Shown piece after piece: positions 55,204 to 63,337 of a stretch of DNA of 64,000 nt (position 1 is the first letter of the stretch; the number at the start of each line of letters is the position of its first letter). The DNA is from Ramlibacter rhizophilus (lineage in GTDB: Bacteria > Pseudomonadota > Gammaproteobacteria > Burkholderiales > Burkholderiaceae_C), in assembly GCF_004681965.1 (NCBI RefSeq), contig NZ_SMLL01000002.1, positions 186,001 through 250,000 of the forward strand, in the 5' to 3' direction. The notes under the pieces were generated by a model. The model saw only the letters and a program-made list of their open reading frames with translations, had not been told where the DNA came from and made no database searches. Both the position numbers and the translations under genes were made by a program.

Positions 55204-55477
55204 AGCCGCTTAAGCTGAAGAGTGCCACTCGATGGGCTCGCGATCTGTCAGGTTGTATCACCTGCCGGCGGGAGTCGCCTTTCAGCGACGCCTGCTCGCC
55301 TCGTCAGACGCACGGCATCGTCGGTCCCGCTCCTGGCTAGTGCCTGGCTTTGAGGATGTAGCCTCTGCATGTCCAAACAACGTCGTGCTGATCGGGTCTG
55401 AGAGTCCGCAGGTGCCGGATGGGAAGAGCCTCCCCGGCCCCGCGTCCAGCGGCGGGCGCTTCTGGCCGAAACCGCCC

Positions 55478-56002
55478 TCACCCACGCTCAACAGGGAGTT
55501 GCTCAAGAAGGCACTGCGCCCAAGCGCGTATTCGCAGCGCACGTCTTGCCTCCGGTGTCGCTCCGCCTTTGGAAGCGGCATTGTGTTTAGACACCAGACC
55601 TCGATTACCCGTATGTGAACAGCGGACCACCTGGAAGCCAGATTCACGCAGCACATCTGCCAGGTACGCAGCCTTCGCTCCACACAGCACGACGAGTGGA
55701 ATGCCCTTCAGCTCCTGCTTTACGCGCAGGACGTTCTCAGGACTGAGAATCTCCTCGCGAGTAGCCTCGGTTCGGCGGTCGCCAAGACTTCTCGCTAGTG
55801 GCGTGGCGAAGGCGTTAGTGATTCTGTAGTCGTACCTTGTACGTGAAGGAAAAACGTCGGGTCGAGCGTCGGCCAAGTACGCAAGTGCTTCTTCGAGGTT
55901 CGTACCGGTATCACCGGTGACAGGCTTGCCGCTGGCCTTTTCTTTTGCTCCAGGTGCACTGAAGATGAAGGCAGTCGGATGGCGCCCGCGATGGAAGTGC
56001 AT
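55478..56002 (-). CDS. uracil-DNA-glycosylase-superfamily-like protein
   Basis: This 174-residue protein has near the N-terminus FSAPGAKEKASGKPVTGDTG followed by TNLEEAL, which parallels the family-4/5 glycosylase motif GEAPGxxEdxxGxPFvGxxG. Near the C-terminus VRCSHTGNRGLVSKH stands where glycosylases have the HPS loop. The middle LKGIPLVVLCGAKAAYLADVL fits the Rossmann-like strand. The catalytic details differ from housekeeping UDG, so the substrate may differ; a modified or damaged base is possible. Confidence 0.6.
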   Translation of the reverse strand: MHFHRGRHPTAFIFSAPGAKEKASGKPVTGDTGTNLEEALAYLADARPDVFPSRTRYDYRITNAFATPLARSLGDRRTEATREEILSPENVLRVKQELKGIPLVVLCGAKAAYLADVLRESGFQVVRCSHTGNRGLVSKHNAASKGGATPEARRALRIRAWAQCLLEQLPVERG

Positions 56003-56327
56003 GACTGTGTCTGTTAGAAGGCTCTAGTCGTGGCTCGGCATGGTACGTCGGCTTTCGACCCAAGCGGACATATAGGGCCTAAGAGTTCCCGCTTCCGCTG
56101 TTTTCGCGCCCTCCTAGCTTGGCTCAGGCCGACCGCCCTTCCCCTGCGGCAGCTGCAGCGGCCAGCTGGACGTGCAATCCGCCGCTTAGCGATGCAGCGC
56201 GTCCGCTCATGGAATGCCTCAATGCCTTGCTAGAGAATTGCGGCGCATCGGCGCTGTTGATGCGCTTCCTCGTGGAGAACAAGACAGAGCGCCCTTCTCT
56301 GCTCAGGTGGACGAGACAGAACTTCCG
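56003..56327. other. intergenic region holding repeat copy 2
   Basis: About 325 bases between two minus-strand genes. It contains the 27-base relative of the 47.1 kb repeat at 56166-56192; nothing else is recognised. Confidence 0.4.
56166..56192 (+). repeat. 27-base sequence related to 47103-47130 (copy 2)
   Basis: CTGGACGTGCAATCCGCCGC followed by TTAGCGA: one substitution and one missing base against copy 1, same orientation. Confidence 0.5.
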
Positions 56328-56861
56328 TCAATGCGGAAACCCAATCGCAAGCCACGCAGACACAGCAATGCTTAGTAGAGTCGTCCCAAAGACCAGCCAC
56401 ATCTGCCAGCTCTTTGCCGATTTGTCGTTGGCCTCGTAGTGCGCCTTGCGCAGCCTCTCGATGTGGCCAAGCCCCCATTCGAGTATTTTTAGATCAGATT
56501 TCTCGGCCCACGCTTCTGCGCGAAACTGACTTCGAAATCCATCATCCCGGTCTAAGTTATTTATCGTCGCAATCCTATCAGACGGGTCCATTTCACGAAT
56601 CCACACCGGAATACGCTTGCCCGCCAGCATGCTCTCCTTCCAGGTTTCGAGCTGACTTTTTGGAATACCCAACCGGAACAGGTCGCGTCGCTTCCGGATC
56701 AGCGCTCGAATCGGAAAGTCGTCCTGCAAGTCCAATCTCTTGACCAAACCCTCATAAGTGATCACGTTGTTCTCGTCATTACTAGCCAGGACCCAAGCCG
56801 CCGAGAGGACGTCGAAGACGTCTGGTTCAAGAAGATGGAACTGCTTCCGGTTAATCGCCAT
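56328..56861 (-). CDS. hypothetical protein with a C-terminal membrane anchor
   Basis: This 177-residue protein starts at ATG behind GAGGTGAAG. It begins MAINRKQFHLLEPDVFDVLS, contains a charged helical middle with DFPIRALIRKRRDLFRLGIP, and ends in one hydrophobic segment MWLVFGTTLLSIAVSAWLAI followed by GFPH. A single C-terminal membrane anchor would leave the bulk in the cytoplasm. No family is recognised. It stands between the glycosylase-like and nuclease-like genes on the same strand. Confidence 0.65.
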   Translation of the reverse strand: MAINRKQFHLLEPDVFDVLSAAWVLASNDENNVITYEGLVKRLDLQDDFPIRALIRKRRDLFRLGIPKSQLETWKESMLAGKRIPVWIREMDPSDRIATINNLDRDDGFRSQFRAEAWAEKSDLKILEWGLGHIERLRKAHYEANDKSAKSWQMWLVFGTTLLSIAVSAWLAIGFPH

Positions 56862-57082
56862 GCTTCACCTCACTGCTCTACCCACCCCCACCGCCATCAC
56901 CACCGCTCGAAGAAACATACCGGTGGGACCCACGTCTAAGTTCAGTCGCCCGTGAGTGGAGGTTGATTGCAGTATCCACCAGTGTGTGCACGCAGCAGCA
57001 GGGCACCGCGAAGTCTCTTCATCTAGCGGTCTCGCACCGCTGCAGGTGCGTGTTCGTCTTGAACGGTCTGTTATGCCGCATC

Positions 57083-57919
57083 TCACCCCCGCTGTCGCTG
57101 TGGGCCAGGTGGCAGCCAATCATCAGAATCTCTCTGAACCGCGGTCCAATCATCGCCCGCGGGCTCGGATGCTTCTACCCTTAATGTCCGAAACGCCATC
57201 GCATGGCGCTCCAGAACGGCCGCATCTCTCGTCCAGCTGGATCGACGGCAGAGGAGAAGCTCCATGAAAAGCTGCCAGAACGGTACGCCAGCTTTGAACT
57301 GCCCTGGCGCGATCTGAGGGACTTTTCGCTTCGCGTCGCGCCATCGGCCGGTTTTACCAAGCAGGTCGTCGACCGCAATGAGGGTCGCACCATGAAAAGC
57401 TTCGGCCGGCCCGAGACCGACAAAATGATCGTGCTGCTCATAGGTGCCGAACCCGTAGCCATTTCCATTGAGCAACTCACCGGGAATGTATATCAGGAGG
57501 AACGCGAGATCTCCAGCCACGTCACGTGCAGCAACTAGTTGCCTCCGGAGCTTTTTCCATCCAGCCGTGGTATCGCACCGTAGCTTTTTCGAAACCGGAT
57601 CGAGGACTTTCGCCTGAATCAGGCAGCGCTTCGACCCGAGTGGACTTGAAATAAGAAGCTCGAGGTCGGCACCATTCTTGACCTCTTCCGCCGTTGTCGT
57701 TTTTGACAGCGTTAGAGTGAAATCCTTAACCGATTTCGGACTCCGACGCGTTTGCATACCGAGCCAAATGCACATCATGTCGCAGAGCTCGTCCGTCAGC
57801 GTTCGCTCGTCCGTTTGGAAGATCTGCAGCTTAGCCGCCAGGTGGGCGCCGACGGATTGCGCAGGGGCAGGTATATCCGCGACCGAGAGTCGTTGTGTGA
57901 AGCTGAAGGCCGTAGTCAT
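57083..57919 (-). CDS. PD-(D/E)xK nuclease-like protein
   Basis: This 278-residue protein starts at MTTAFSFTQRLSVADIPAPA (57917-57919). Residues about 45-130 look like a PD-(D/E)xK core: a helix with TLTDELCDMMCIWLG, then NGADLELLISSPLG (Asp) and CLIQAKVLD (QxK). A LLIYIPGE strand follows. I know similar proteins as putative restriction-like nucleases of unknown target (a DUF6615-type pattern). The frame is open to 58078 upstream without homology. Confidence 0.65.
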   Translation of the reverse strand: MTTAFSFTQRLSVADIPAPAQSVGAHLAAKLQIFQTDERTLTDELCDMMCIWLGMQTRRSPKSVKDFTLTLSKTTTAEEVKNGADLELLISSPLGSKRCLIQAKVLDPVSKKLRCDTTAGWKKLRRQLVAARDVAGDLAFLLIYIPGELLNGNGYGFGTYEQHDHFVGLGPAEAFHGATLIAVDDLLGKTGRWRDAKRKVPQIAPGQFKAGVPFWQLFMELLLCRRSSWTRDAAVLERHAMAFRTLRVEASEPAGDDWTAVQRDSDDWLPPGPQRQRG

Positions 57920-58253
57920 CACAAGCGCCGTGCGGCATATTTGGACGGCAGCCGCGGAGCTGTTATCTCGCAGCGGAGAATGGTCAATCGATGCCCATCT
58001 GGCGCGTGGATATTGTCCTCCAAGCCTCCTCCTTGACTTCATGCGGAGAACCTGCTCCCCGCGGCCATCAACGCACACTCGCTTTTCTCCCCAGCCTCCG
58101 CGGAACCTTCATCCAAGTCGAAGTTGCGCGATGTAGTTCGGGTGAATGAGGCTGTTTGCTATCGCAGTGTAATTCTAGGGGCGAGGCGCGCCGTCTCCAA
58201 GGAAAACGGGCCGAGATGCTTATGAAATATCATGTGAACGCACATTGACGGCA
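57920..58253. other. divergent intergenic region
   Basis: About 330 bases between the minus-strand nuclease-like gene and the plus-strand OLD remnant. Promoters for both must lie here; no clear boxes or repeats were found. Confidence 0.4.
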
Positions 58254-59783
58254 ATGAAGCGCGAGATGCAGATTCGGCACCTCAGGGTGGAGAACTTTCG
58301 GGGAATCGCGACGCTCGATTGGGCGCCTGGCGCGGCGTTCTGCTGCTTGATAGGGCCTGGCGACGCCGGAAAGTCCACCGTTCTCGACGCCATCGAGGCC
58401 GCGCTCTCCTCGCGCTGACTGTTTTTCGGCGAGCAGGCGGAGACACTTCCAAGGCCATCCTCGTCGAAGTCACGGTGGGCGAGTTGTCCAAAGCGTTGCG
58501 GTCAGACGAGCGCTCGGGCTCTACATCCGCGGCTGGACCGCCGACGACCAGCTTCGGGACGAGCCGGAAGGCGACGACGAGGCGGTGCTGACGGTGAGAC
58601 TGACCGTCGACGCGACGCTCGAGCCTGTGTGGCAGATCATTTCCGAGCGCGCGGACGAGCCGCGCACGATCTCCAACCGCGACCGCGCGCTGTTTGGCCT
58701 TGTCCGGCTTGCGGGCGACGACGCCAGGCACCTCGCTTGGGGGCAAGGCTCGATCCTCTCGCGGCTCACGGGAGACTCCGACGAGGCGGCCGCCAGGCTC
58801 GGGGCGGCGTACAAGGCGGCGCGAGATAGCGCGAACCTCTCGGAGATCGAAGCCCTTGCGAACGCCGCCGGCGCCGCGGAGCGCTTCGCGAGAAGCCTGG
58901 GCGCCTATGTCGAGAGCAGCTATGGGCCGGGCCTCGAGCTAGGACGCGGAGGCGTGTCGACAGGGTCGATCGCGCTGCATGACGGGGGCGTGCCGCTGCG
59001 GCTCGCGGGGCTGGGCTCTCGCCGGCTGGCCACCCTTGCGATTCAGAAGTCCGCCATCGCCGAAGGCGCCATCGTTTTGGTCGACGAGATCGAGCACGGC
59101 TTGGAGCCGCATCGCGTGATGGGCGCCATCTCCCAGCTTCGCGCCGATCAGGCGCGCGCTCAGGCGGACGGAAAGCCTAACGGTCAGATACTGCTCACGA
59201 CGCACTCCGAGGTGGCCTTTAGCGAGGCGGGCGCGCCGAGTCTTCGCGTTTGCCGCACTAGTCGACCCGATCGAGTGACCACGATCGTGAAGCCTGGCGC
59301 GCCGGAGCCGATTCGCGCCTTGATGCGACACGCGCCGCGAGCGCTCTTCTCGCGTCGAATCATGATCAGCGAGGGCATGACCGAGGTCGGCATCCTCAAC
59401 GGCGCTCGCGAATTCTGGCCTCCGCTGCACAGTGGCATGCCGATAGAGCACGTTCGCGGCTTCATCGCCGACGGCAACGGCGCGGAGGCGCCTGCGATCG
59501 CCCTTGGACTGCGTGAACTCGGCTTTGACGTCGCCCTCTACCGCGACTCGGACACAGCCTTGCCCCAGGCATTCCCGAGCAGCTTGCCGCGGCTGGCGTG
59601 CCCGTCATCGAGTACGGTAATGGTCTCGATGTGGAGCACGCCATCATCTCGCAAGCCGACAACGCGCAGATGCAGCGCTTGCTCGATCACCTTCGAGCGG
59701 AGCGCGGCGAGGGCAAGATCAACGAGAACTCGCGAGCTTCCCTCCAACGAATCACGCGATCCGTTGCAACGCCCTGGTGGTGA
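58254..59783 (+). pseudogene. broken OLD/GajA-like ATPase-TOPRIM gene
   Basis: From ATG 58254 the frame reads MKREMQIRHLRVENFRGIAT and a Walker A GPGDAGKST, but stops after 53 codons. Homology goes on in other frames: DTSKAILVEVTVGELSKALR, then LGLYIRGWTADDQLRDEPEG, then one long frame (VDEIEHGLEPHRVMGAISQL, TTHSEVAFSE, and the TOPRIM start MISEGMTEVGILNGAREF). After LYRDSDTALPQ it shifts again to VPVIEYGNGLDVEHAIIS up to a TGA at 59781-59783. At least three frameshifts make the ATPase-nuclease non-functional. The parent type is that of OLD nucleases and Gabija GajA. Confidence 0.85.
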
Positions 59784-60546
59784 CCAGGCGCTCGTAGACC
59801 ATCGAACATGTCGCCGCCATCCGAACAACTTTGGGAGAGCTGGGAGCGCCTAGCTTGTTGGCGGCGTAAGCGCCAAGCGCAATCCATCCGACAGGGCCGA
59901 GCACGACACTTAGCGCCGTAGAAGCAAAGGTGTAGGCGCCGAAAGACAGGGTGCCGAACGAGACAGCGCTGAGCAAGGTCGACATCAACGTGTACGTCGC
60001 GAAGCCACCCGCGTTCCCAAGGGCCAGCAGTGCTGCTCCCTGGCTGACACTGACAAGCCCATTGTCCTTTGCAAGCTTGTCGAGCTCCGCGTCAACTTTC
60101 CGACGTTGATCAGCTGTTAGTCCCGTATAGAGATCCACCATGAGCTTCGACAGAAGCATCTTCTGATGGTCCTTGATGTATTCGAGTACAGCAATTTTCC
60201 GATCAGCCTGTGTGACACCATCCGGCACCTTCGCCGTGCTGCGATCGGCATCAGCAATACAGACCCCATGCGCCGGCGAACTGAAGTAGCTCCGGCGCCC
60301 CTCTACCTTCAAAGTGTCGCAGGCGTCTGAAAGCATTTCCGCGTAGGAGATACCTTCACCACCTCGAAGCGCATTGAACACGCTGTGCCCCGCTGCTAGG
60401 GACATCTGCTTTTTTAGCTCTCCCGGGGGGAGCGGCACCGTCGCTTCGCTGTTCACCACTTGTGTGAGCGCGAGGCGCTCCTCGCGATCCGCCGCGGTCA
60501 GTAGCTTGTCGAAAACGTCGTTGGAAATGTAGTGCGACAAAGCCAC
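59752..60546 (-). CDS. YaaW-like (UPF0174/DUF3944-type) protein
   Basis: This is a 264-residue protein. The N-terminal half (SNDVFDKLLTAADREERLAL, EYIKDHQKMLLSKLMVDLYT) is helical. The C-terminal half has Gly/Ala/Thr-rich hydrophobic segments (LLALGNAGGFATYTLMSTLL, FGAYTFASTALSVVLGPVGW) with the IALGAYAANKLG end known from YaaW-type proteins. The function is unknown. It is the last gene before the right att site and overlaps the end of the decayed OLD gene on the opposite strand. Confidence 0.75.
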   Translation of the reverse strand: MALSHYISNDVFDKLLTAADREERLALTQVVNSEATVPLPPGELKKQMSLAAGHSVFNALRGGEGISYAEMLSDACDTLKVEGRRSYFSSPAHGVCIADADRSTAKVPDGVTQADRKIAVLEYIKDHQKMLLSKLMVDLYTGLTADQRRKVDAELDKLAKDNGLVSVSQGAALLALGNAGGFATYTLMSTLLSAVSFGTLSFGAYTFASTALSVVLGPVGWIALGAYAANKLGAPSSPKVVRMAATCSMVYERLVTTRALQRIA

Positions 60547-60729
60547 CCCTCGGAGTACAGGACTACCTCAACTATAGCCCGACCGCCCTCCTGCCAAGTC
60601 GAAGGTAACTGGCGATGCCGAGTTCGGAGGGCTGTGACCGTTCTGCGCCGGCAAGAGCATAGCGAGCGAACTTGGTGTAATCTGGCGTCTAGTGGTGTCC
60701 AGATACGCTGACAGGTGGGCTGATCGGGC

Positions 60730-60774
60730 CTGTTAATCCGTAGGTCCCTGGTTCGAGCCCAGGTCGGGGAGCCA
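60730..60774 (+). repeat. right attachment repeat of the island
   Basis: An exact 45-base copy of tRNA-Asn positions from the anticodon loop to CCA. It lacks the 5' half and therefore is not a tRNA gene. Confidence 0.93.
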
Positions 60775-60782
60775 AATTTGGC

Positions 60783-60821
60783 AAGGGTTTGCTGCTACGA
60801 ATAGTGCAGCAAACCCTTTTT
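60783..60821 (+). terminator. terminator, probably the original tRNA-Asn terminator displaced by integration
   Basis: AAGGGTTTGCTGC (60783-60795) pairs perfectly with GCAGCAAACCCTT (60806-60818) around a 10-base loop, and a T-run follows. It begins 9 bases after the CCA copy, where a tRNA terminator would stand without the island. Confidence 0.88.
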
Positions 60822-61018
60822 CCTTTGGGGCCAAGAAGCCACCCTGTAGCTGCCGTGCTCGGGTTTTTCGATTCAGGCAGCCGCCGCTGGGCACGTGCCG
60901 ACTCGGCACTTGGCACCATGGGCGCCCATCGACGCCCCACTGGTCAAGCGCCACCCGGCGAATCGCTGAGTCCGCGTCACGTCGAAGTCGGTGGCTGCGA
61001 CCTGTACCAATCCGCGGT

Positions 61019-62245
61019 TCAGGCCTGATCGGACCGACGCCCCGGGGCGGGCGTCGACGGCAACTGGCTCAGGGTAAGCAGCGTCACCACGGACGTTGCA
61101 GCCATCAGTCCCAGGAGCGCGGTGAAGCCCGCCTGCTTCACCACGGGGCCGATCAGCCAGACCGCAATGGAACTGGCACCGAACGACACCGCCATTCGCA
61201 TGCCCGACACGCGGGATCTCATGCTGTCGTCCACGAAGCGGACGACCATCGCGTCGGTGAACGGGATGGCCCCGAAGATCATCGTCATGAAGAAGAACAG
61301 GGCCGCGAAGAACAACCATCCCTCTACCAGCATCGACAGCGCAAGAAGAACGGCCTGTGCCGCGATGATGCTTCCATACAGAGGCTTCAGCGCCACGCGG
61401 TCGATCAGATTCCCGACAAGAAGCTGCGTGAGCGAGGCAACCGCATAAACGGCGGCCAGCAGCAGGCCGATCTGCGCCGGGTCCTGGAGGATTCCACGCA
61501 GGCGGTCGGTGAGCAATTCGAAGTTGCTGTTGGTGGAGAAATTGAACAACAGGCTGCCGCTGGTGGCGGCCATGGTCATCACCAGGAACAGCCTGGCCAT
61601 CGAGACCCCGGGCGGTGGCTTCGACGTCGCCTTCTTCTTCGCCGGCGCACCCTGCTCGCGCGTCGCCACCAGGGCGAAAACCAGGCCGATCAGCAGGCAG
61701 ATGACGCCGGGCACGGCAAAGGCCATGCGCCAGCCGAAGTACTTCACCAGGAAGCCCGTGGCGACCGCTGCCACGGCCACGCCCAGGTTTCCCACGAGGC
61801 CGTTGATGCCGATGGTCCAGCCGGGCCGCAGCGCGCCCTGCACGAGCATCGGAATCCCCACGGGGTGATAGATGGATGCAAAGCAACCCAGCAGGGCCAA
61901 GGCCAGCGCCATCTGCCACGGCGACTGCACCGCGCTGACCAGGAGCGCAGCAGCGCCCATGCCGAAGAAGAACACCAGCATCATGTTGCGGCGACCCCAG
62001 TGGTCGCCCAACCTGCCGGCCGGCAGGGAACCGACGCCGAAGAAGAAGAATGCTGCAACGCTGTAGGGCATCAGGTCTTCCCAGCGCGCAACCTGGAAGT
62101 CGCTCGCGATCGTCGTCACTGCTGTGGCGAAGATCAACAGGAACATGTGGTCGATGGCATGGCCGATGTTCAGCAGCCATCGAGTGGCCATCGAATTGCC
62201 CGCGCGGGCCGTGGCTGGCAATGCATCAGCGCTCAGGGTGCTCAT
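61019..62245 (-). CDS. major facilitator superfamily transporter
   Basis: This 408-residue inner-membrane protein has 12 predicted hydrophobic segments. The MFS motif A-like loop between helices 2 and 3 reads GRLGDHWGRRNMM, and a related GNLIDRVALKPLYG loop is in the second half. A central charged loop (REQGAPAKKKATSKPPPG) separates the two six-helix halves. The start is ATG 62243-62245 with GGAGAA upstream. The substrate is unknown. The divergent AraC-type regulator gene probably controls it; their starts lie about 190 bases apart. Confidence 0.92.
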   Translation of the reverse strand: MSTLSADALPATARAGNSMATRWLLNIGHAIDHMFLLIFATAVTTIASDFQVARWEDLMPYSVAAFFFFGVGSLPAGRLGDHWGRRNMMLVFFFGMGAAALLVSAVQSPWQMALALALLGCFASIYHPVGIPMLVQGALRPGWTIGINGLVGNLGVAVAAVATGFLVKYFGWRMAFAVPGVICLLIGLVFALVATREQGAPAKKKATSKPPPGVSMARLFLVMTMAATSGSLLFNFSTNSNFELLTDRLRGILQDPAQIGLLLAAVYAVASLTQLLVGNLIDRVALKPLYGSIIAAQAVLLALSMLVEGWLFFAALFFFMTMIFGAIPFTDAMVVRFVDDSMRSRVSGMRMAVSFGASSIAVWLIGPVVKQAGFTALLGLMAATSVVTLLTLSQLPSTPAPGRRSDQA

Positions 62246-62433
62246 CTCAGTTCTCCGTGGCGCGGGTCTCGGACGCGGGTGGGCAAGTTCTGCCGAACGG
62301 CGAGCTGACGGCATTGATGGCCGTGGCGACCTCGCGGCCGGTGGGAGTGAGGGGCATATCGGACTGCAGGGCTTCGGGGCGATCGGCCTGGATTCTGTGC
62401 AAGACTGGCTCTCCTGTCTCGCGCCAAACGTCC

Positions 62434-63249
62434 ATGAACCATCGCAAAACGGACACGCCATCCACACAGGCCCCGCCACCGCTGCACCAGGTGTTGAAGG
62501 AGATCGAGGCGGTGTCCTCGCCGGTCGCCGGCCGTGCGACGGACTACCCGCCGGGCTGGCACATCGCGCCGCACACGCACACCAAGCACCAGCTGATCTA
62601 CGCAGTACGCGGCGTGATGGTGGTGCAGGCGGACGCCGGCCACTGGGTGGTGCCGCCGACGCGGGCGATATGGATGGAGGCCGGGATGACCCATGCCATC
62701 CGCTGTGTCGGCGCGGTGCACATGCGCAGCCTGATGGTGGCACCTGAGGCCGCACCGAAGCTGCTGAACGGCACGCAAGCGGTCGGCATTTCGACGCTGC
62801 TGCGCGAGTTGATCCGCGCCGCGATGGACGTGCGGCAACCCTATGTGGCGAACAGCCGCGATGGGCGCCTCATGCGCCTGATCCTCGATGAGCTGCGAGC
62901 GCTGCCTGTCCTGCCACTGCACCTGCAGATGCCGAGCGACGCGCGGCTTGTCCGGATCTCGGAGGCGCTGCAGCAGAACCTGGGCGATGCATCCACGGTG
63001 GCCGACTGGGCTCAGCGCCTGCGGGTCGATGCGAAGACGATCCAGCGGCTGTTCGTGAAGGAGACCGGCATGACCTTTGGCCAATGGCGGCAGCAGGCGC
63101 GATTGCTTCGGGCGCTGCAACTGCTCGCCACCGGGGACAAGGTGATCGATGTAGCGCTTGCGCTCGGCTACGACAGCCCGAGTGCGTTCGCCTCCATGTT
63201 CAGGAAGCAGCTCGGAGAGACGCCGAGCGCATTCTTCGCCGAGGTCTAG
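62434..63249 (+). CDS. AraC-family transcriptional regulator
   Basis: This 271-residue protein has an N-terminal cupin-type ligand domain (HIAPHTHTKHQLIYAVRGVM, VVPPTRAIWMEAGMTHAIRC) and a C-terminal double helix-turn-helix (about 180-265): STVADWAQRLRVDAKTIQRL and VIDVALALGYDSPSAFASMF followed by RKQLGETPSAFF. It would control the divergent MFS gene. The start ATG 62434 was chosen by domain length; the frame extends far upstream without homology. Confidence 0.92.
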   Translation: MNHRKTDTPSTQAPPPLHQVLKEIEAVSSPVAGRATDYPPGWHIAPHTHTKHQLIYAVRGVMVVQADAGHWVVPPTRAIWMEAGMTHAIRCVGAVHMRSLMVAPEAAPKLLNGTQAVGISTLLRELIRAAMDVRQPYVANSRDGRLMRLILDELRALPVLPLHLQMPSDARLVRISEALQQNLGDASTVADWAQRLRVDAKTIQRLFVKETGMTFGQWRQQARLLRALQLLATGDKVIDVALALGYDSPSAFASMFRKQLGETPSAFFAEV

Positions 63250-63337
63250 GCGAGTCAGACGTCATGTGCCGCTCCCGGAACGTGGGAATGACGCCCTCAT
63301 GCCCTTGCCGCGGAGTGGCCCATACTCCGCCACTGAG

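Larger units (their letters stand above)
19495..60774. mobile_element. tRNA-Asn-integrated genomic island carrying a dnd phosphorothioation locus and other defence-like genes
   Basis: It is bounded by the two exact 45-base att repeats, with a tyrosine integrase as the first gene inside. GC is visibly lower than in both flanks, and codon use is mixed. No conjugation (relaxase, type IV secretion) or replication-origin genes are recognisable, so it is an integrative island rather than a self-transmissible element. Contents: integrase, regulators and their remnants, two serine recombinases, dndBCDE, a methyltransferase, a five-gene putative restriction operon, a ParB/MBL/GHKL cluster, nuclease-like genes and a decayed OLD-type gene. 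Core genes on both sides look undisturbed. Confidence 0.9.

Noticed and set aside
60689-60954. Short frames across the right att repeat
   Set aside because: They translate the tRNA fragment and its terminator and have no ribosome site.
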